In this document: piece by piece, positions 27,120 to 36,663 of the stretch | Layout of the letters: the number at the start of each line of letters is the position of its first letter | How positions within the stretch are numbered: position 1 is the stretch's first letter | Assembly: GCF_047663525.1 (NCBI RefSeq) | Contig: NC_092590.1 | Location: forward strand, 8,204,001-8,268,000 | Origin: Anas platyrhynchos | Lineage: Eukaryota; Chordata; Aves; Anseriformes; Anatidae | DNA: 64,000 bases | Direction of reading: 5' to 3' | The notes under the pieces: generated by a model | The model's database searches: none | What the model was told of the DNA's origin: nothing | The model's input: the letters and a program-made list of their open reading frames with translations, nothing else | Translations under genes and position numbers: made by a program

Positions 27120-28260
27120 TAAAAACGGGACATAAAATTAAAGAATTAACCGTTCACAGCTCCCGGTAGGGAACCCAGTAATTAATATATAGCTTAATCT
27201 ACGACTTCTGCTATCCTTACACAGCTCTAGCACTTTGGCCTGCAGCCCCTGTGTTTTAATTGCTCTCGCTAAAGATAACGCTGCTCTAATGCAAAATAAT
27301 CTGGTGAATGCTATGCCCGTATCGGGGCCAAATGCCGGGTTTGTTAGACAAAAAGAAGCCAGCTCAGCACAACAAGGTGTTTGCCTGAGTTCGAGGGAAA
27401 ACAGAAAGGTTTACTGCAAGTCAGAATACTGCACCGAAAATTAAATTAAATGCCACTAAAAGCTAATTTTTATGGTTATTGAATATTGTTTTTTTGTGGT
27501 CAACGTTTCACGGATAATCTTTTGTTAACATATAATAGTGAGCCACAACTTGTCTGCATGCCAGTGTTACCCTCTTTAGAGAAATATAAATACCGTGCAA
27601 CACCTTCTGATCTTTCTTATATAAAGATCATTTTTTTTATGAAACACTATTTAGATGCTTCATGGCCGGCAAACATAAATAAATGTTATTAAAAGTAGTC
27701 TCGGCTGAGAGAGAGGTCTGAAAGACTGCATTCCTCGAGGGAGAAGCAAATAAACCAGGGAAAGTTTTATTTCATTATCAACGTGGTAGTGGCATGCACA
27801 CATCAGCTGGTATTAATCTTGGTTATAGCTTGAGGCTAGCGACTGACGGCATGCTGTAAATTCAAATTCGGAAGGAAAAAAAAAAAAAAAAAAAAAAAAG
27901 GTGATCCTCTCCTCCTGATTAATATATTAAAGCTCATTTTAAGTTGGATCAGATTGCAGACATCTGACTTTCACGTCACAGCAAGTGTTTGGGTCGGTTT
28001 CCGCTCTTTTGGTTTTTCCAGGCCGCTTTCCTCCGCTGCGTTACGTTCCCTGTGCCGGGACGGGCTTCCTGCGGTTGGAGGTTTAGGGACTTTTTAAGCT
28101 GGAGGTTGTATCCAAACGGTCGCGTTTCGTAGCCAAAATGAATTTGCCTAATCCTTTTCAGAATCCATTTCTAATTCAGGCCTCCATAACATCCTATGGC
28201 AAGGCGCTTCATAATTTAATTACACGTCGCGTGAAAAGGTAGTGAAATTAGGAGAAGTTA
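27120..28260. promoter_or_regulatory. Candidate conserved non-coding block
   Basis: AT-rich but non-repetitive DNA with several homeodomain-like TAATTA/TTAAT words. It is interrupted by a 24-A run at 27876-27899. It reads like conserved developmental non-coding sequence rather than decayed repeat. This rests on composition only. Confidence 0.22.
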
Positions 28261-28715
28261 TTAGGGTCTCTCAGCCAAGGAGAGCATTGTTAGCTGGAGC
28301 GTCTTATTTTGTTGAAAACCCTTGCTGGCTGGGGAGGAAAGACTGCTCCTGCTGCTCTTGCTTTCGGCCGGGAGCGTGGAGGAGAGGAGGAAAAGCAAAG
28401 GCATGAGGGAAAGCAGGGCCTTCTGCTGGGATACGAGCAGCCAGGCCTCACCCCTCACACAGGGCTTATCCCAAGCAGCTCTGGCTGGGCTCAAGAGAAA
28501 CTGCACGTGGCTTTTGCCCACGTCCAGCCCTTCATTCCCTCGAGCCTTTGGTGGAGTTTCCGAAATATTCGACTGAAACTGCCCACGGAGGCAGCAGCCT
28601 GCAGGAGCTGGACGTGGCCCTCTGCGCCCCCGTCCCCATGGAGGTGCACATCCACGGACTGCTACCAGAGCCTGAACCGTGGGGCTATGGCACTGAGATA
28701 AGAAGGCTCTTGACA

Positions 28716-28781
28716 GCACCACAGGCTCCTGAAAACTCCTCTCTGACTGCACCACAGGCTCCTGCAAACTCCTCGCTGCGT
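28716..28781. repeat. 33-bp tandem duplication
   Basis: Two adjacent copies (28716-28748 and 28749-28781) both begin GCACCACAGGCTCCTG and differ at only a few positions. The segment lies in GC-rich DNA without a supported gene. Confidence 0.8.
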
Positions 28782-30359
28782 TTCTCTGTCACTGGCCTAG
28801 CAAACCCTGCAGGGCCGGCTGCCCTTCACCCGCCGCCGTTCAGCACCTCAGCCAGGCAAACCGACCTCTGCTGCCTCTCCGGGCGGCGAGAGCCGGCTCT
28901 CAACACCAAATCCCAGCTCCAAGCAGCCTCCCCAGCACGCAGGGAAACTCGCCGCCTCCCTGCCAGCTCCCCACGCTTCCCACGGGGCAGCATTTCCCTG
29001 CTCCTCTCCTTCCCCATCCAGCTGCGTGTGCGCGGAGGACACGGTCAGGCAGAGGTCAGGGCGTTGGAAAAAGCAAAAAAAAAAAAAGAAAAAAAAATCA
29101 AAGAGGAGTCACGCACGCGGGGAGCACATTCACCGCATTGCTGAACTGTCTCACCAGCCCGGGAGCAGCCTCCCACACGCCCGCGCCGCCGGTGCGCAGC
29201 TGCCGCTGGAGAGCTGCCCGTGGATCCGCCGCCCTCCCACCGATCCCCGGGGACCTTCTCTGGAGCCACCAGGCTTCTGCTGGCCACGGGCAGCCGGGCA
29301 CGCAGGAATCCTGTGGCCTAAAAGTCAGGCAGGGTCCACAAGGTGCTCCCTCCGAGTGCCTGGGGAGCACAGGGCAGTGCTTCCGACACCAGGAAAAAAA
29401 AAATTAAAAAAAATAATAAAAACAAAACCTGCTGGTGCGGTCAGCTCTGTGTCTTAATTCTGTGTTTGGTGGGATACATAAATCGGGTTATGTTGAGCTC
29501 CAAAGTAGGCCTAGCTACAGCCAGGCCGAGGGCTTTTGCAGAAGGATAACTTCTCCACAAAGCGCCTCACGTCCTTCTGGGACCATAAATACTAATTATG
29601 CGCCGTGCCAGCGAGCACCGGTAGGAAGAAACCTTTTCAGCCTCGGGCTCCCAAGGATGTGTGCACAAAACCACCAGCAAAAGCCCTTCCGTGGCTTTTC
29701 CCTGCTGCAAGCAAGAAGCCACAGAGTGAGGTGTTCACCAAGGTTCCTGGTCAGGGCCCCAGGAGCTGGAGGTGCCGACCTCGCTGGAGGGGCCTCTGGA
29801 TATCACCCCCTGGCCATGGCACCCTGCCTCTCCAGGACGGGGAAAATTGCCACGTCTGGGCCACAAATAGCTTTTATTTATTTGGGATCAGAATTTCTGC
29901 CTCTGAGCAAGGAGGAGATGTTGATGTAAATGGGCAAAAGTGCCTTTCTGCCATTGAAAGTCTTTCCTTCGGCTGGCATCTCTCCTAAGTGCCGCATCCA
30001 ACACAACTCCTAAAGTTTGGGTTTCCGAAGGCACCCTTGGGGATGCGGGACCACGCTCCCTTTGGGTCCTTTTAAAAACCCCGGCCTCAACATCCCAGCT
30101 GGGGGGCAGCGAGCTGCTGTGCTCGTCCCGGCTCTCACCGTCCCTCCACCACCCGGCACACGCAGCGCGTCGGGCGCTCGGCGCCGTGCCTCCCAGCCCT
30201 GCCTTCCCTTTCATCCGCACGCTGCGGATTATCCCATCTGATGAGTCATCGGAAACAGCCCTGCAGTGGCAGGGCGCGATGCGAGGGGTGACTTCGCACG
30301 CTGCTTCGTGTCACCATTCCTGGGATGAAGCCGTGCCGCTTCCCCCTCTCTCTCTCTCT
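28782..30359. other. GC-rich DNA 5' of the LEF1 promoter zone, no gene recognised
   Basis: GC content rises towards the promoter. Open frames on both strands are long only because stop codons are rare in GC-rich DNA. An A-rich stretch lies at about 29071-29098, and a (CT)n tract at about 30346-30360 abuts the hairpin that follows. An antisense or bidirectional non-coding transcript is possible, as in human LEF1-AS1, but no splice-supported exon was visible. Confidence 0.45.
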
Positions 30360-30391
30360 CTTTCTTCCGCGCTGCGCCGCGCGGAAGAAAG
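30360..30391. repeat. Perfect 13-bp inverted repeat with E2F/ETS-like arms
   Basis: Left arm 30360-30372 (CTTTCTTCCGCGC) and right arm 30379-30391 (GCGCGGAAGAAAG) are exact reverse complements around the 6-nt loop TGCGCC. Each arm carries CGGAAG on one strand, an ETS-type core, and TTCCGCGC, which resembles E2F sites. The element sits at the edge of the CpG-rich promoter zone. Confidence 0.85.
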
Positions 30392-30774
30392 CAGCCCCTG
30401 AACCGCCAGCCGTTTAATCTCAGAATAAGATAACCTGAGGCATTCAGGAGAGCTGAGCCACCAGCGCCTTCGTCTAAACAAAAGTTCTTACAGCAAAAAG
30501 CACGCCGCTGGGATTTGCCCATTCAAATCTCATAAAGCCCGTGTTGCCGCGCGGGCGAAGAAAACCCGGCTCTTTAAACGAGGTAATTCCGGGCTAAGAA
30601 CATTAATGGCATCCCAGAACCGGAAAGCTGGATGTGTAAATTAAAAAGCAAAAAAAAATAATAAATCACATACACACTCCTAATATCCTAATACCTATTA
30701 CACGCGATCTCTTTCAAAGTAGCTTTCGGTGAGCAGCGCGGTGATTCCTTGCTGCAGCTGCCAGGCACGCAGCC

Positions 30775-30855
30775 GGGATGGGATGGGATGGGATGGGATG
30801 GGATGGGATGGGATGGGATGGGATGGGATGGGATGGGATGGGACGGGATGGGATG
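30775..30855 (+). repeat. (GGGAT)n pentanucleotide tandem repeat, about 16 units
   Basis: About sixteen GGGAT units with a single GGGAC variant at 30840-30844. Each unit supplies a G-triplet separated by two bases, so the + strand fits the four-G-run quadruplex pattern several times over. Open frames reading repeated Met-Gly-Trp-Asp across it are artefacts of the repeat. Confidence 0.97.
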
Positions 30856-31268
30856 CCCTTTGTTACAGTCCTGAAGCCGCATCCGCATCCCTCAAAGAGT
30901 CGGGATCACCCAGTTTCGGCACGGATTAATCCCCTGCTGTCTCTTCCTCTCCCCAAAACACGGATCTGGGGAAAGCACAGCACCGTCCCCCCCGCTGGGC
31001 AGCATCCCTCTGCTTCACCTCCCCAAAACCCGCACCCCAAAGGTGAAGCTGCCAGCGTTGGGGCCCGGAGGGAGGGGGGGGGGGGCATGCAGGGGGGGTG
31101 GTGTTTCCCTGGAAAACCTCCCTCCAAAGCCCCCCAGCGCCCTGAGGAACAGGGGGGGGGCTTCCTGCCTCTCCTCGCCCCGCCGGGGAGGGCACGGAGG
31201 GGGCGCAGCCCCCCGATGGGGGGGCTCAGCCCCGGCCGCAGGGACGCGCCGTCGGGCGGCAGCTGCAG

Positions 31269-31288
31269 GCGGAGCCGCTCGGCTCCGC
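31269..31288. repeat. Perfect 9-bp inverted repeat with 2-nt centre
   Basis: GCGGAGCCG (31269-31277) and CGGCTCCGC (31280-31288) flank CT. This GC-rich dyad lies just before the homopolymer cluster. Confidence 0.85.
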
Positions 31289-31306
31289 TTTGAAACAAAA
31301 GGCTTA

Positions 31307-31576
31307 TTTTTTTTTTTTTTTTAGAGAAGAACTCCAAACGTACATTTGCAGAAATAAACGTTTTGTTTTGCTTTTTTTTTTTTTTTTTTTTTTAATCCCT
31401 GCGCTCCCCCCCCCCCCACCATGTGCGCAGCGCTCCCCCCTTCCCTCCCCTTTTCTCCCCCCACGCGTCTCCGGGCTGCGTTTTCTTTTTTTTTTTTATT
31501 ATCATTCCTTTAATTATTATTATTACTTTTTTTTTTTTTTTTTTTTGCTTTCCTTCCCCAACCCCCCCCCCCCCCC
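31307..31576. repeat. Cluster of long T and C homopolymer runs
   Basis: Within 270 bp there are T runs at 31307-31322, 31372-31393, 31486-31497 and 31527-31546, and C runs at 31406-31417 and 31562-31576. Long poly(dA:dT) tracts disfavour nucleosomes, so this could form an open platform immediately 5' of the core promoter. The exact run lengths may be inaccurate in the assembly. Confidence 0.9.
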
Positions 31577-31629
31577 TCCCACCCTCCCCCTTCGTTTCCA
31601 CGCACGTTTCGGCTCCAGCTCCCCAAACT

Positions 31630-31637
31630 CTTTGATC
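31630..31637 (-). promoter_or_regulatory. TCF/LEF site (Wnt response element) upstream of LEF1 core promoter
   Basis: CTTTGATC on the + strand, reading AGATCAAAG on the minus strand, matches the optimal TCF/LEF motif. It is about 215 bp 5' of the TATA-like box. The sequence match is direct. Binding is inferred. Confidence 0.6.
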
Positions 31638-31802
31638 TCCCCTTGCTGTCTCCTTACCCGGAAGAAAACCCTCGGCCGGCTCAGCTGGGAGCTCGGCGCA
31701 CACGTGGGCGCCCTGGCGCGCCTCCATGCTCCTGCCAAATTTAGTCGCACAAAGGGCCCGGGGGGGGCTCGGGGGGGGGGATGAAAGGGGCCGCCGGCGG
31801 GA

Positions 31803-31880
31803 CATCAAAGGCTCCGCCGCCCCGCCCCGCTCCCGCCCTCCCCTATATACCGGGCGCCGGCGGCTTCGCACGCAAAAGGG
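31803..31880 (+). promoter_or_regulatory. LEF1: Candidate LEF1 core promoter: TCF/LEF motif, GC box, TATA
   Basis: Within about 50 bp lie ACATCAAAGG (TCF/LEF-type, from 31802), a GC box CCCCGCCCCGC (about 31820-31830) and TATATA (31844-31849). A start site about 25-30 bp beyond TATA would fall near 31875. That would give a leader of about 2 kb, longer than the roughly 1.2 kb leader I recall for human full-length LEF1. An alternative AT-rich TATATTTTTTAAAT at 33017-33030 would place the start nearer the gene. Either, both or neither may be used. Confidence 0.45.
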
Positions 31881-31964
31881 GTCCCCCCCCCTCTCCTCTC
31901 CTGGCTGGCCTTGGGGCACCATGGGGGGGGATTTGGGATTTGGGGAGCCCGTGCGCCCCCCCTC

Positions 31965-31978
31965 CCCTAACCCTAACT
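31965..31978. repeat. Two-copy telomere-like CCCTAA word
   Basis: CCCTAACCCTAACT occurs in the GC-rich leader region. It is too short to be an interstitial telomeric block. Confidence 0.5.
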
Positions 31979-32084
31979 CTTCCCCCGAGCCCGCTCCGGG
32001 GTTGGCATCGGGGGTCTCGTCCCCGTCGGTTCCCCGACCTCCCCAATTTCCATCCTCGACCCCTCGGGTCGGGGCTGAAATAAA

Positions 32085-32141
32085 AAAAATAATTTAAAAA
32101 AATAATTAAAAATAATAATAATAATTAAAAAAAAAAAAAAA
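32085..32141. repeat. AT-rich low-complexity tract
   Basis: A run of AAT/AAAAT words ending in a long A run sits inside otherwise very GC-rich leader DNA. Confidence 0.85.
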
Positions 32142-33736
32142 CAATATCACTAAACCGGCGAAAATAACCAAATCGAGCTAAAACGCCCAAAACGGGAAGA
32201 AAAAAAAAATATAATAATAATATAAAAAATCCAAACCCCAAAGCCACCCCGCCGCCCCAAGAGATGCCCGAAGTGCACCGAGAGCAGGCGGCCGCCCCCC
32301 CCCCCCAAAACCCCCCCGGCAGCCGCCAGCTCTGCCTCGTCTCCAGTGAAATCTGGCGTCGGAGCTGAGCTGAGGTTTCCTGAGTTTATCCCCTTGACAT
32401 AAATCTTGCCGGTCTCCACCCCCGCCGCCCCCTTCTCCTCCTGCGAAGCCCGAAACCTGCTCCGGGACCGGCCCCAAAGCCCGGGATGGGGGTGCCTGGG
32501 GGGGGGGGTCCTGGGGGGGGGCTGCCCGGCTCCGGTCCGAACCGCAGCATCCCCGAGGTGCCGCTTGCTCCCCGCTTGCCGCCTCCCCACGGCCCTTTTT
32601 GGGCTTTCCACGTCCCCCTTTTCCCTTTCTCCACTCTTTATTTTCGGTTTGCCGGGCTGGACAAGTCCTGACCCCCCCGTTTTTCCCCCCCCCAGGTTTC
32701 CCACTACCTCCTCCCCGTCCCGGGGCTTGCGGCTCCCTATTCCGCAGCCGGTTTTTAACCGCTCGCTCGTGGGAAACGCGGCTTTTGCACCCAAAAAAAA
32801 CGGCGTGGTGGGACATTTCCGAGTGTCCCCAAAGCGGAGGGGGGGGCAAAAAGGGACAGGCCCCCCCAGGCTCCCCGCAGCCCTGCTGGGCCGATTTGGT
32901 GGGAGGCGGGCGGGGGGCGAAGCGGAGCGCCCCGACGCCGAAATCACGGGCAGTGGTTTGCAGCGAAATGCACGGATTTGCTCGCTTGCGTTTCCTTACA
33001 TTTTGGGACAAATCCCTATATTTTTTAAATTATTAGCGTTGTGGGTTTTTTTTCTGTTTTTAACGCGTCCCTACCCTGTCCCACCGCGGAGCTAACGGGG
33101 CAGCGCGACTTCCGAAGGGACGGCACGGGGAGGAGAGTTGGGGAGGGGGGGGGGACACACACGGACACCCCCCCACGGCTCCCCAAAACGCTGCCCCCCC
33201 TCTCGCCCCCCAGATCCCGGTGCCCCCCCGGCGGCTCCTTTCATCCCCGCCCCGACGGCGGAGGCAGCGGGGGAGGGCGGCGGGGGGGGGGCGGCCGCTT
33301 TTTTCCTTTTCCCCCCCGTTTTCCCCTCCCTTTCTCCCCCCTTCCCGGGCCGAGCCGAGCCGTGCCGAGCCGGGAGCCGCCGGACAAAGCCCTGGGGGGT
33401 GCCCCCGCCTCGCTTTTTGTCACCCCCCCTCCTTTTTTGTGTCCCCCCCTCGAGCCATTTTAACCCGGGTGGCCGCAAACTTCGGGCGTGGGCACGGCTC
33501 GGGCCGGCTCCGCTCCCCTCCGCGACCCCTCAGAGGGAGCCGAGGGCTCGGAGGGGGGGTTTTGGGGAGGACCCTGAGGGTTTGGGGCCTCATTAAAACC
33601 AGGGCGAGCCCCCCCCCCCCCCCACCTTCTTCCCCGGGGGTCAGGACCGGGAGGGAGCGGGGCTCGCTCGGCCCCGAGGGGGCGGGCGGGGGGGCTCCGG
33701 CTGGCGAAAGCCGCCACCCCGAGGGCTTGCCGGGGC

Positions 33737-33792
33737 TTTTTTTTTTTTTCTCCTTCTTCCCTCCTCCTCCTCCTCCTCCTCCTCCTCCTCCT
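33737..33792 (+). repeat. Pyrimidine tract with (TCC)n just 5' of the LEF1 start
   Basis: A 13-T run (33737-33749) leads into about ten TCC/CTC units (33761-33792), ending 82 bases before the LEF1 ATG. If transcribed it forms a long unstructured pyrimidine stretch in the 5' leader, of the kind bound by polypyrimidine-tract proteins. IRES activity has been reported for the human LEF1 leader. Any such role here is inference. Confidence 0.85.
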
Positions 33793-33874
33793 TCGCCTCC
33801 TCCCCCCGCTGCTCCTCCCGCTCCCCTTCCCGCGGCGGGCCGGCGGCCGCAGCAGACGCCGCGCTGCCGGGAGG

Positions 33875-34084
33875 ATGCCGCAGCTGCCGGGGGCCGGGGG
33901 CGGCGGGGGGGACCCGGAGCTGTGCGCCACCGACGAGATGATCCCCTTCAAGGACGAGGGGGACCCCCAGAAGGAGAAGATCTTCGCCGAGATCAGCCAC
34001 CCCGAGGAGGAGGGCGACCTGGCCGACATCAAGTCCTCGCTGGTCAACGAGTCCGAGATCGCCCCCGGCGCCAACGGGCACGAG
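33875..34084 (+). CDS. LEF1: LEF1 coding exon 1: beta-catenin-binding domain
   Basis: This exon encodes the first 70 residues of lymphoid enhancer-binding factor 1, the nuclear HMG-box factor that recruits beta-catenin to Wnt target genes. After MPQL and a glycine-rich stretch (residues 6-12), the signature [17 protein letters not shown] (13-29) starts the conserved beta-catenin-binding region. It continues through [20 protein letters not shown] and SSLVNESE to residue 61. The acidic patches around Asp20-Glu21 and Glu44-Asp48 contact the beta-catenin armadillo groove in known structures. The ATG has A at -3, which favours initiation, and the protein begins MPQL as in other vertebrates. The exon ends in phase 0 at CACGAG|GTGCGG, a GT donor, matching the junction after NGHE in mammals. 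The N-terminal glycine run and the residues just before NGHE differ slightly from mammalian LEF1 as I recall it. TCF7 and TCF7L1/2 have different flanks, so LEF1 is the firm call. Confidence 0.97.
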
Positions 34085-35105
34085 GTGCGGGGAAGAGGGA
34101 GGCAGGGAGGGACGGAGCTGCCCCCTTTTTGCCCCTTTTTCCCCCTAGAAAAAAACAGCCCCGGCCCCTCACCGCCGCTCCCGGTCCCGCCCGGGGCCAG
34201 GAGGTGCCCCCGAGCCCCCCGACGGCACCCGGGGCACCCCGAAACGAGCCCGGCAGCAGCGGCGGGGGCAGCCGCAAACTCTGCGAGGGATTTGCCCCAA
34301 AACTGCTTGGGAAGAAATTCCCGACGCTAAAACAACGTGGGGCGAGCCGGGGACCCGTTTGTGGTTGTTGGCTTTTTATTTTGCCATTTATTTTTTTCTC
34401 TCATTTTTTCTTTTTTCATTCCTTCTTTCTTCATTCCTTCTTCTTTCACCCCTTCTTCTTTCATTTCTTCTTTTTCCTTCTTTTGTATTCCTTCTTTTTC
34501 ATTTCTTCTTTTTCATTTCTTCTTTCATTTCTTCTTTTATTTCTCCTTTCATTTCTTCTTTTATTTCTTCTTTCATTTCTTCTTTTATTTCTCCTTTCAT
34601 TTCTCCTTTCATTTCTTCTCTCATTTCTTCTTTCATTTCTTTATTCATTCCTTCTATTCATTTCTTCTATTCATTCCTTCTTTTTTCTTCTTTTTTTAAT
34701 CTCTTCCTTCTTTTCCTTTTCCTTTTTTTTTTTTTTTTTCCTAAAGACCTGGCAGCCCGATTCTCCCTGTTATTTTTGGTAACTCCCATGTAGCGAGGGG
34801 GTTTCGCCCGCCGAAGCTGGGTGTGTTTTCCAGAAATAAGCCCCTTTCGTTAAGTGCCGGGCGCTGTGGCTCTGTGGCTTCGCACAGCCACGCAGTTGTC
34901 GTAAAACAATCCCTTATCCAAACGATGATCCCGGTGCAGTTGCCTTCCAAAGGGCTTAGGAGGAAAAACAAAGATGCTTATCTCTTGCCCTAACTTTCTT
35001 CTGTCCCCAAGAAGATGTAAGCCCCGTGGCCGATACGTGAGCATCCACACAATGACTTTTCTTCTTTTCCTTCTTCCTCTCCGGCGGTGGATTCCCCGTG
35101 CTCAG
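34085..35105 (+). other. LEF1: LEF1 intron 1
   Basis: 1021 bp with a GTGCGG donor and a CCCCGTGCTCAG acceptor. The first 300 bases remain GC-rich. The centre is a polypyrimidine minisatellite (34378-34740). No other gene was seen. Confidence 0.93.
34378..34740 (+). repeat. TTTCATTTCTTC-type pyrimidine minisatellite
   Basis: About 360 bp of T/C-rich DNA made of imperfect units of about 11-12 bases, such as TTTCATTTCTTC and TTTTATTTCTCC. The occasional A per unit keeps it from being pure homopyrimidine. Long Phe/Ser-rich open frames across it are artefacts. It occupies about a third of intron 1. Confidence 0.93.
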
Positions 35106-35169
35106 GTTTCCAGGCAAACTCAGGCGCAGGATTCCTACCATGACAAAGGCAGAGAGCACCCCGAGGAAG
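35106..35169 (+). CDS. LEF1: LEF1 coding exon 2
   Basis: A 64-nt exon encoding VSRQTQAQDSYHDKGREHPEE plus the first base of a split glycine codon. It corresponds to the short linker between the beta-catenin-binding domain and the context-dependent regulatory region. It is recognisable from the SYHDK.REHP core, which aligns with PYHDKAREHP in mammals as I recall it. The phase-0 start after CTCAG and phase-1 end at GAGGAAG|GTGAGA agree with exons 1 and 3. The peptide appears one residue shorter than the mammalian one and has several substitutions, fitting a fast-evolving disordered linker. The exon lies inside a longer unrelated open frame and is defined by its splice sites. Confidence 0.92.
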
Positions 35170-36663
35170 GTGAGAACCGCACGGTCCCGTCGGGATGTAT
35201 TGGCCCGAGCCCCCGCGGACTGGAATTTGCTTTCTCTGGGGAGGCGTAAATTTAGTATCTTTTGGGGAAGGGGGACGCCGGGGCGCTTTCAAAGCACGTT
35301 TGGAAAGGAGATGGATGTACGGCACGTTTATCTCGAGTGACCAAATGGTTCTGCAGTTGTCTAGAAACTGATAAGTAGGCCAAATGGATCCTCGCTGAAG
35401 AAATAACTATTTTTAGGATATCAGCTTAAACACATCTATCTCCCCACTCAGACGGTGCGGCCGAGTTGTGTTCAGAAACTGTGTGCTCTCTTCCCCTTAG
35501 CCAAAGTCTGTCCCTTAAAGCCCCTCTTCAAATCTGAACACGAACAGACCTCTTGCCATTTTTAATGTACCGGCCAGTTAATTTGGGTCGAGGAGGACGG
35601 AGGAAATAACAAAGTTTGTCAAATACCGCTTAGGAAGCTGGACACGTGTACAAAGAATGAGTGCTGCGAAGGACGGAAGGCTGTGTTTAAAATGAAATGC
35701 TTACGATCGTGAGCTAAGCCAGATGATAAATGCCATGTAGGGACGGGCACCGTTCGGTCCTGCTGCTTCCCGGGACTCTGCGGTGATCTGCCACAAAACT
35801 GGTCGTTAAAGAGCCTCCGAGCAGTAATGCCCACGCTGCTGGCATTTGGGCAGTTAGGGGGAGGAGATCAGCTCTGCACAGCCTTCCCTTCCGCCTCGCA
35901 GCCTCCTAAAAGCTCACCTGCAAGTGGTGCCACTGCCAACGACCGTCGAGTGGGAGACCTGTTCGCCCCCTCCAGTGCCCATCCCTTTGCAGGGCCTGGG
36001 GCCAAATTCTTTATTTTCGTACAAAATCACCTTCCTCACTCGGCTTCCCCCTCAACTAGAGTGCCATGCCTGTTACACAGCTTCCCCCCGACTCTCCCCC
36101 CAAAAATAATTCACCGGGGGTCTCCTTAGAAGCCGGCCCTTGCCCTCTAATTGTTCCCGGTTAGCACGGCCAGCATGAATTGTTTGCTGCACACAGCGTC
36201 TCGGCAAGAGAAGGAAACAATTACATCTAGTTATCACTGCCCCGTTCCTCCCTTTCCTAACAATGATGTTGAAAACCCATCCTGACAATACTTCTGAATC
36301 CACAAATCCTAGAGGGAGGTGTAAAATGGGGGAAGGCTGCTACTTGAGAAATGTCATGTCCCTGCTGATGTCTCTGCCTCTCCGACTGGGGGCTTGGCAA
36401 AATGAATGGGTTACTCCGAGGGTTTGTCGTATACTGAGTGTAAACTCCTCGCTGAATGCACGCAGCCCTGTAAGGATGAACTCTTCTTCCCCAAAAAATG
36501 TTTCTGTGAATTGCTGCAGACTACTTCCTGCTCGAAGTAATTGCCATAAGCGAGGAAGCGTTTGCACGCAGAGCATTTCCACGAATGGTACCTGTTCAAG
36601 TGCTCTGACTTACAAGAACTGCATGTGCGGGGAATCATGTAATCGTTGTTTCCTCTTCCACAG
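35170..36663 (+). other. LEF1: LEF1 intron 2, site of the alternative promoter in mammals
   Basis: 1494 bp with a GTGAGA donor and a TTTCCTCTTCCACAG acceptor. In human LEF1 a second promoter in intron 2 drives a transcript lacking the beta-catenin-binding exons, giving a dominant-negative protein. No unambiguous TATA or initiator could be assigned here, so the bird equivalent is unproven. No other gene was seen. Confidence 0.85.

Larger units (their letters stand above)
31180..34300. promoter_or_regulatory. LEF1: CpG island spanning LEF1 promoter, leader and exon 1
   Basis: Dense CG dinucleotides and very high GC content extend through the promoter, the presumed 5' leader and the first coding exon, unlike both flanks. 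It is broken by A/T runs (31307-31546, 32080-32141, 33017-33030). CpG islands at the start of developmental transcription-factor genes are usual. Boundaries are by eye. Confidence 0.8.

Noticed and set aside
30778..31293. Open frame reading repeated Met-Gly-Trp-Asp
   Set aside because: It is a translation of the (GGGAT)n repeat, not a protein.
31965..31978. CCCTAACCCTAACT as interstitial telomere
   Set aside because: Only two copies, common by chance in C-rich DNA.
32150..33011. Two long minus-strand open frames of about 270 codons
   Set aside because: Low-complexity Gly/Arg/Pro composition in CpG-island DNA with scarce stop codons. No domain, and overlapping frames on both strands are equally open.
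33220..34782. 520-codon open frame across the promoter, exon 1 and intron 1
   Set aside because: It runs in a different frame from LEF1 exon 1. It is Pro/Arg/Gly-rich, then Phe/Ser-rich over the pyrimidine minisatellite. GC content and the repeat explain its length.
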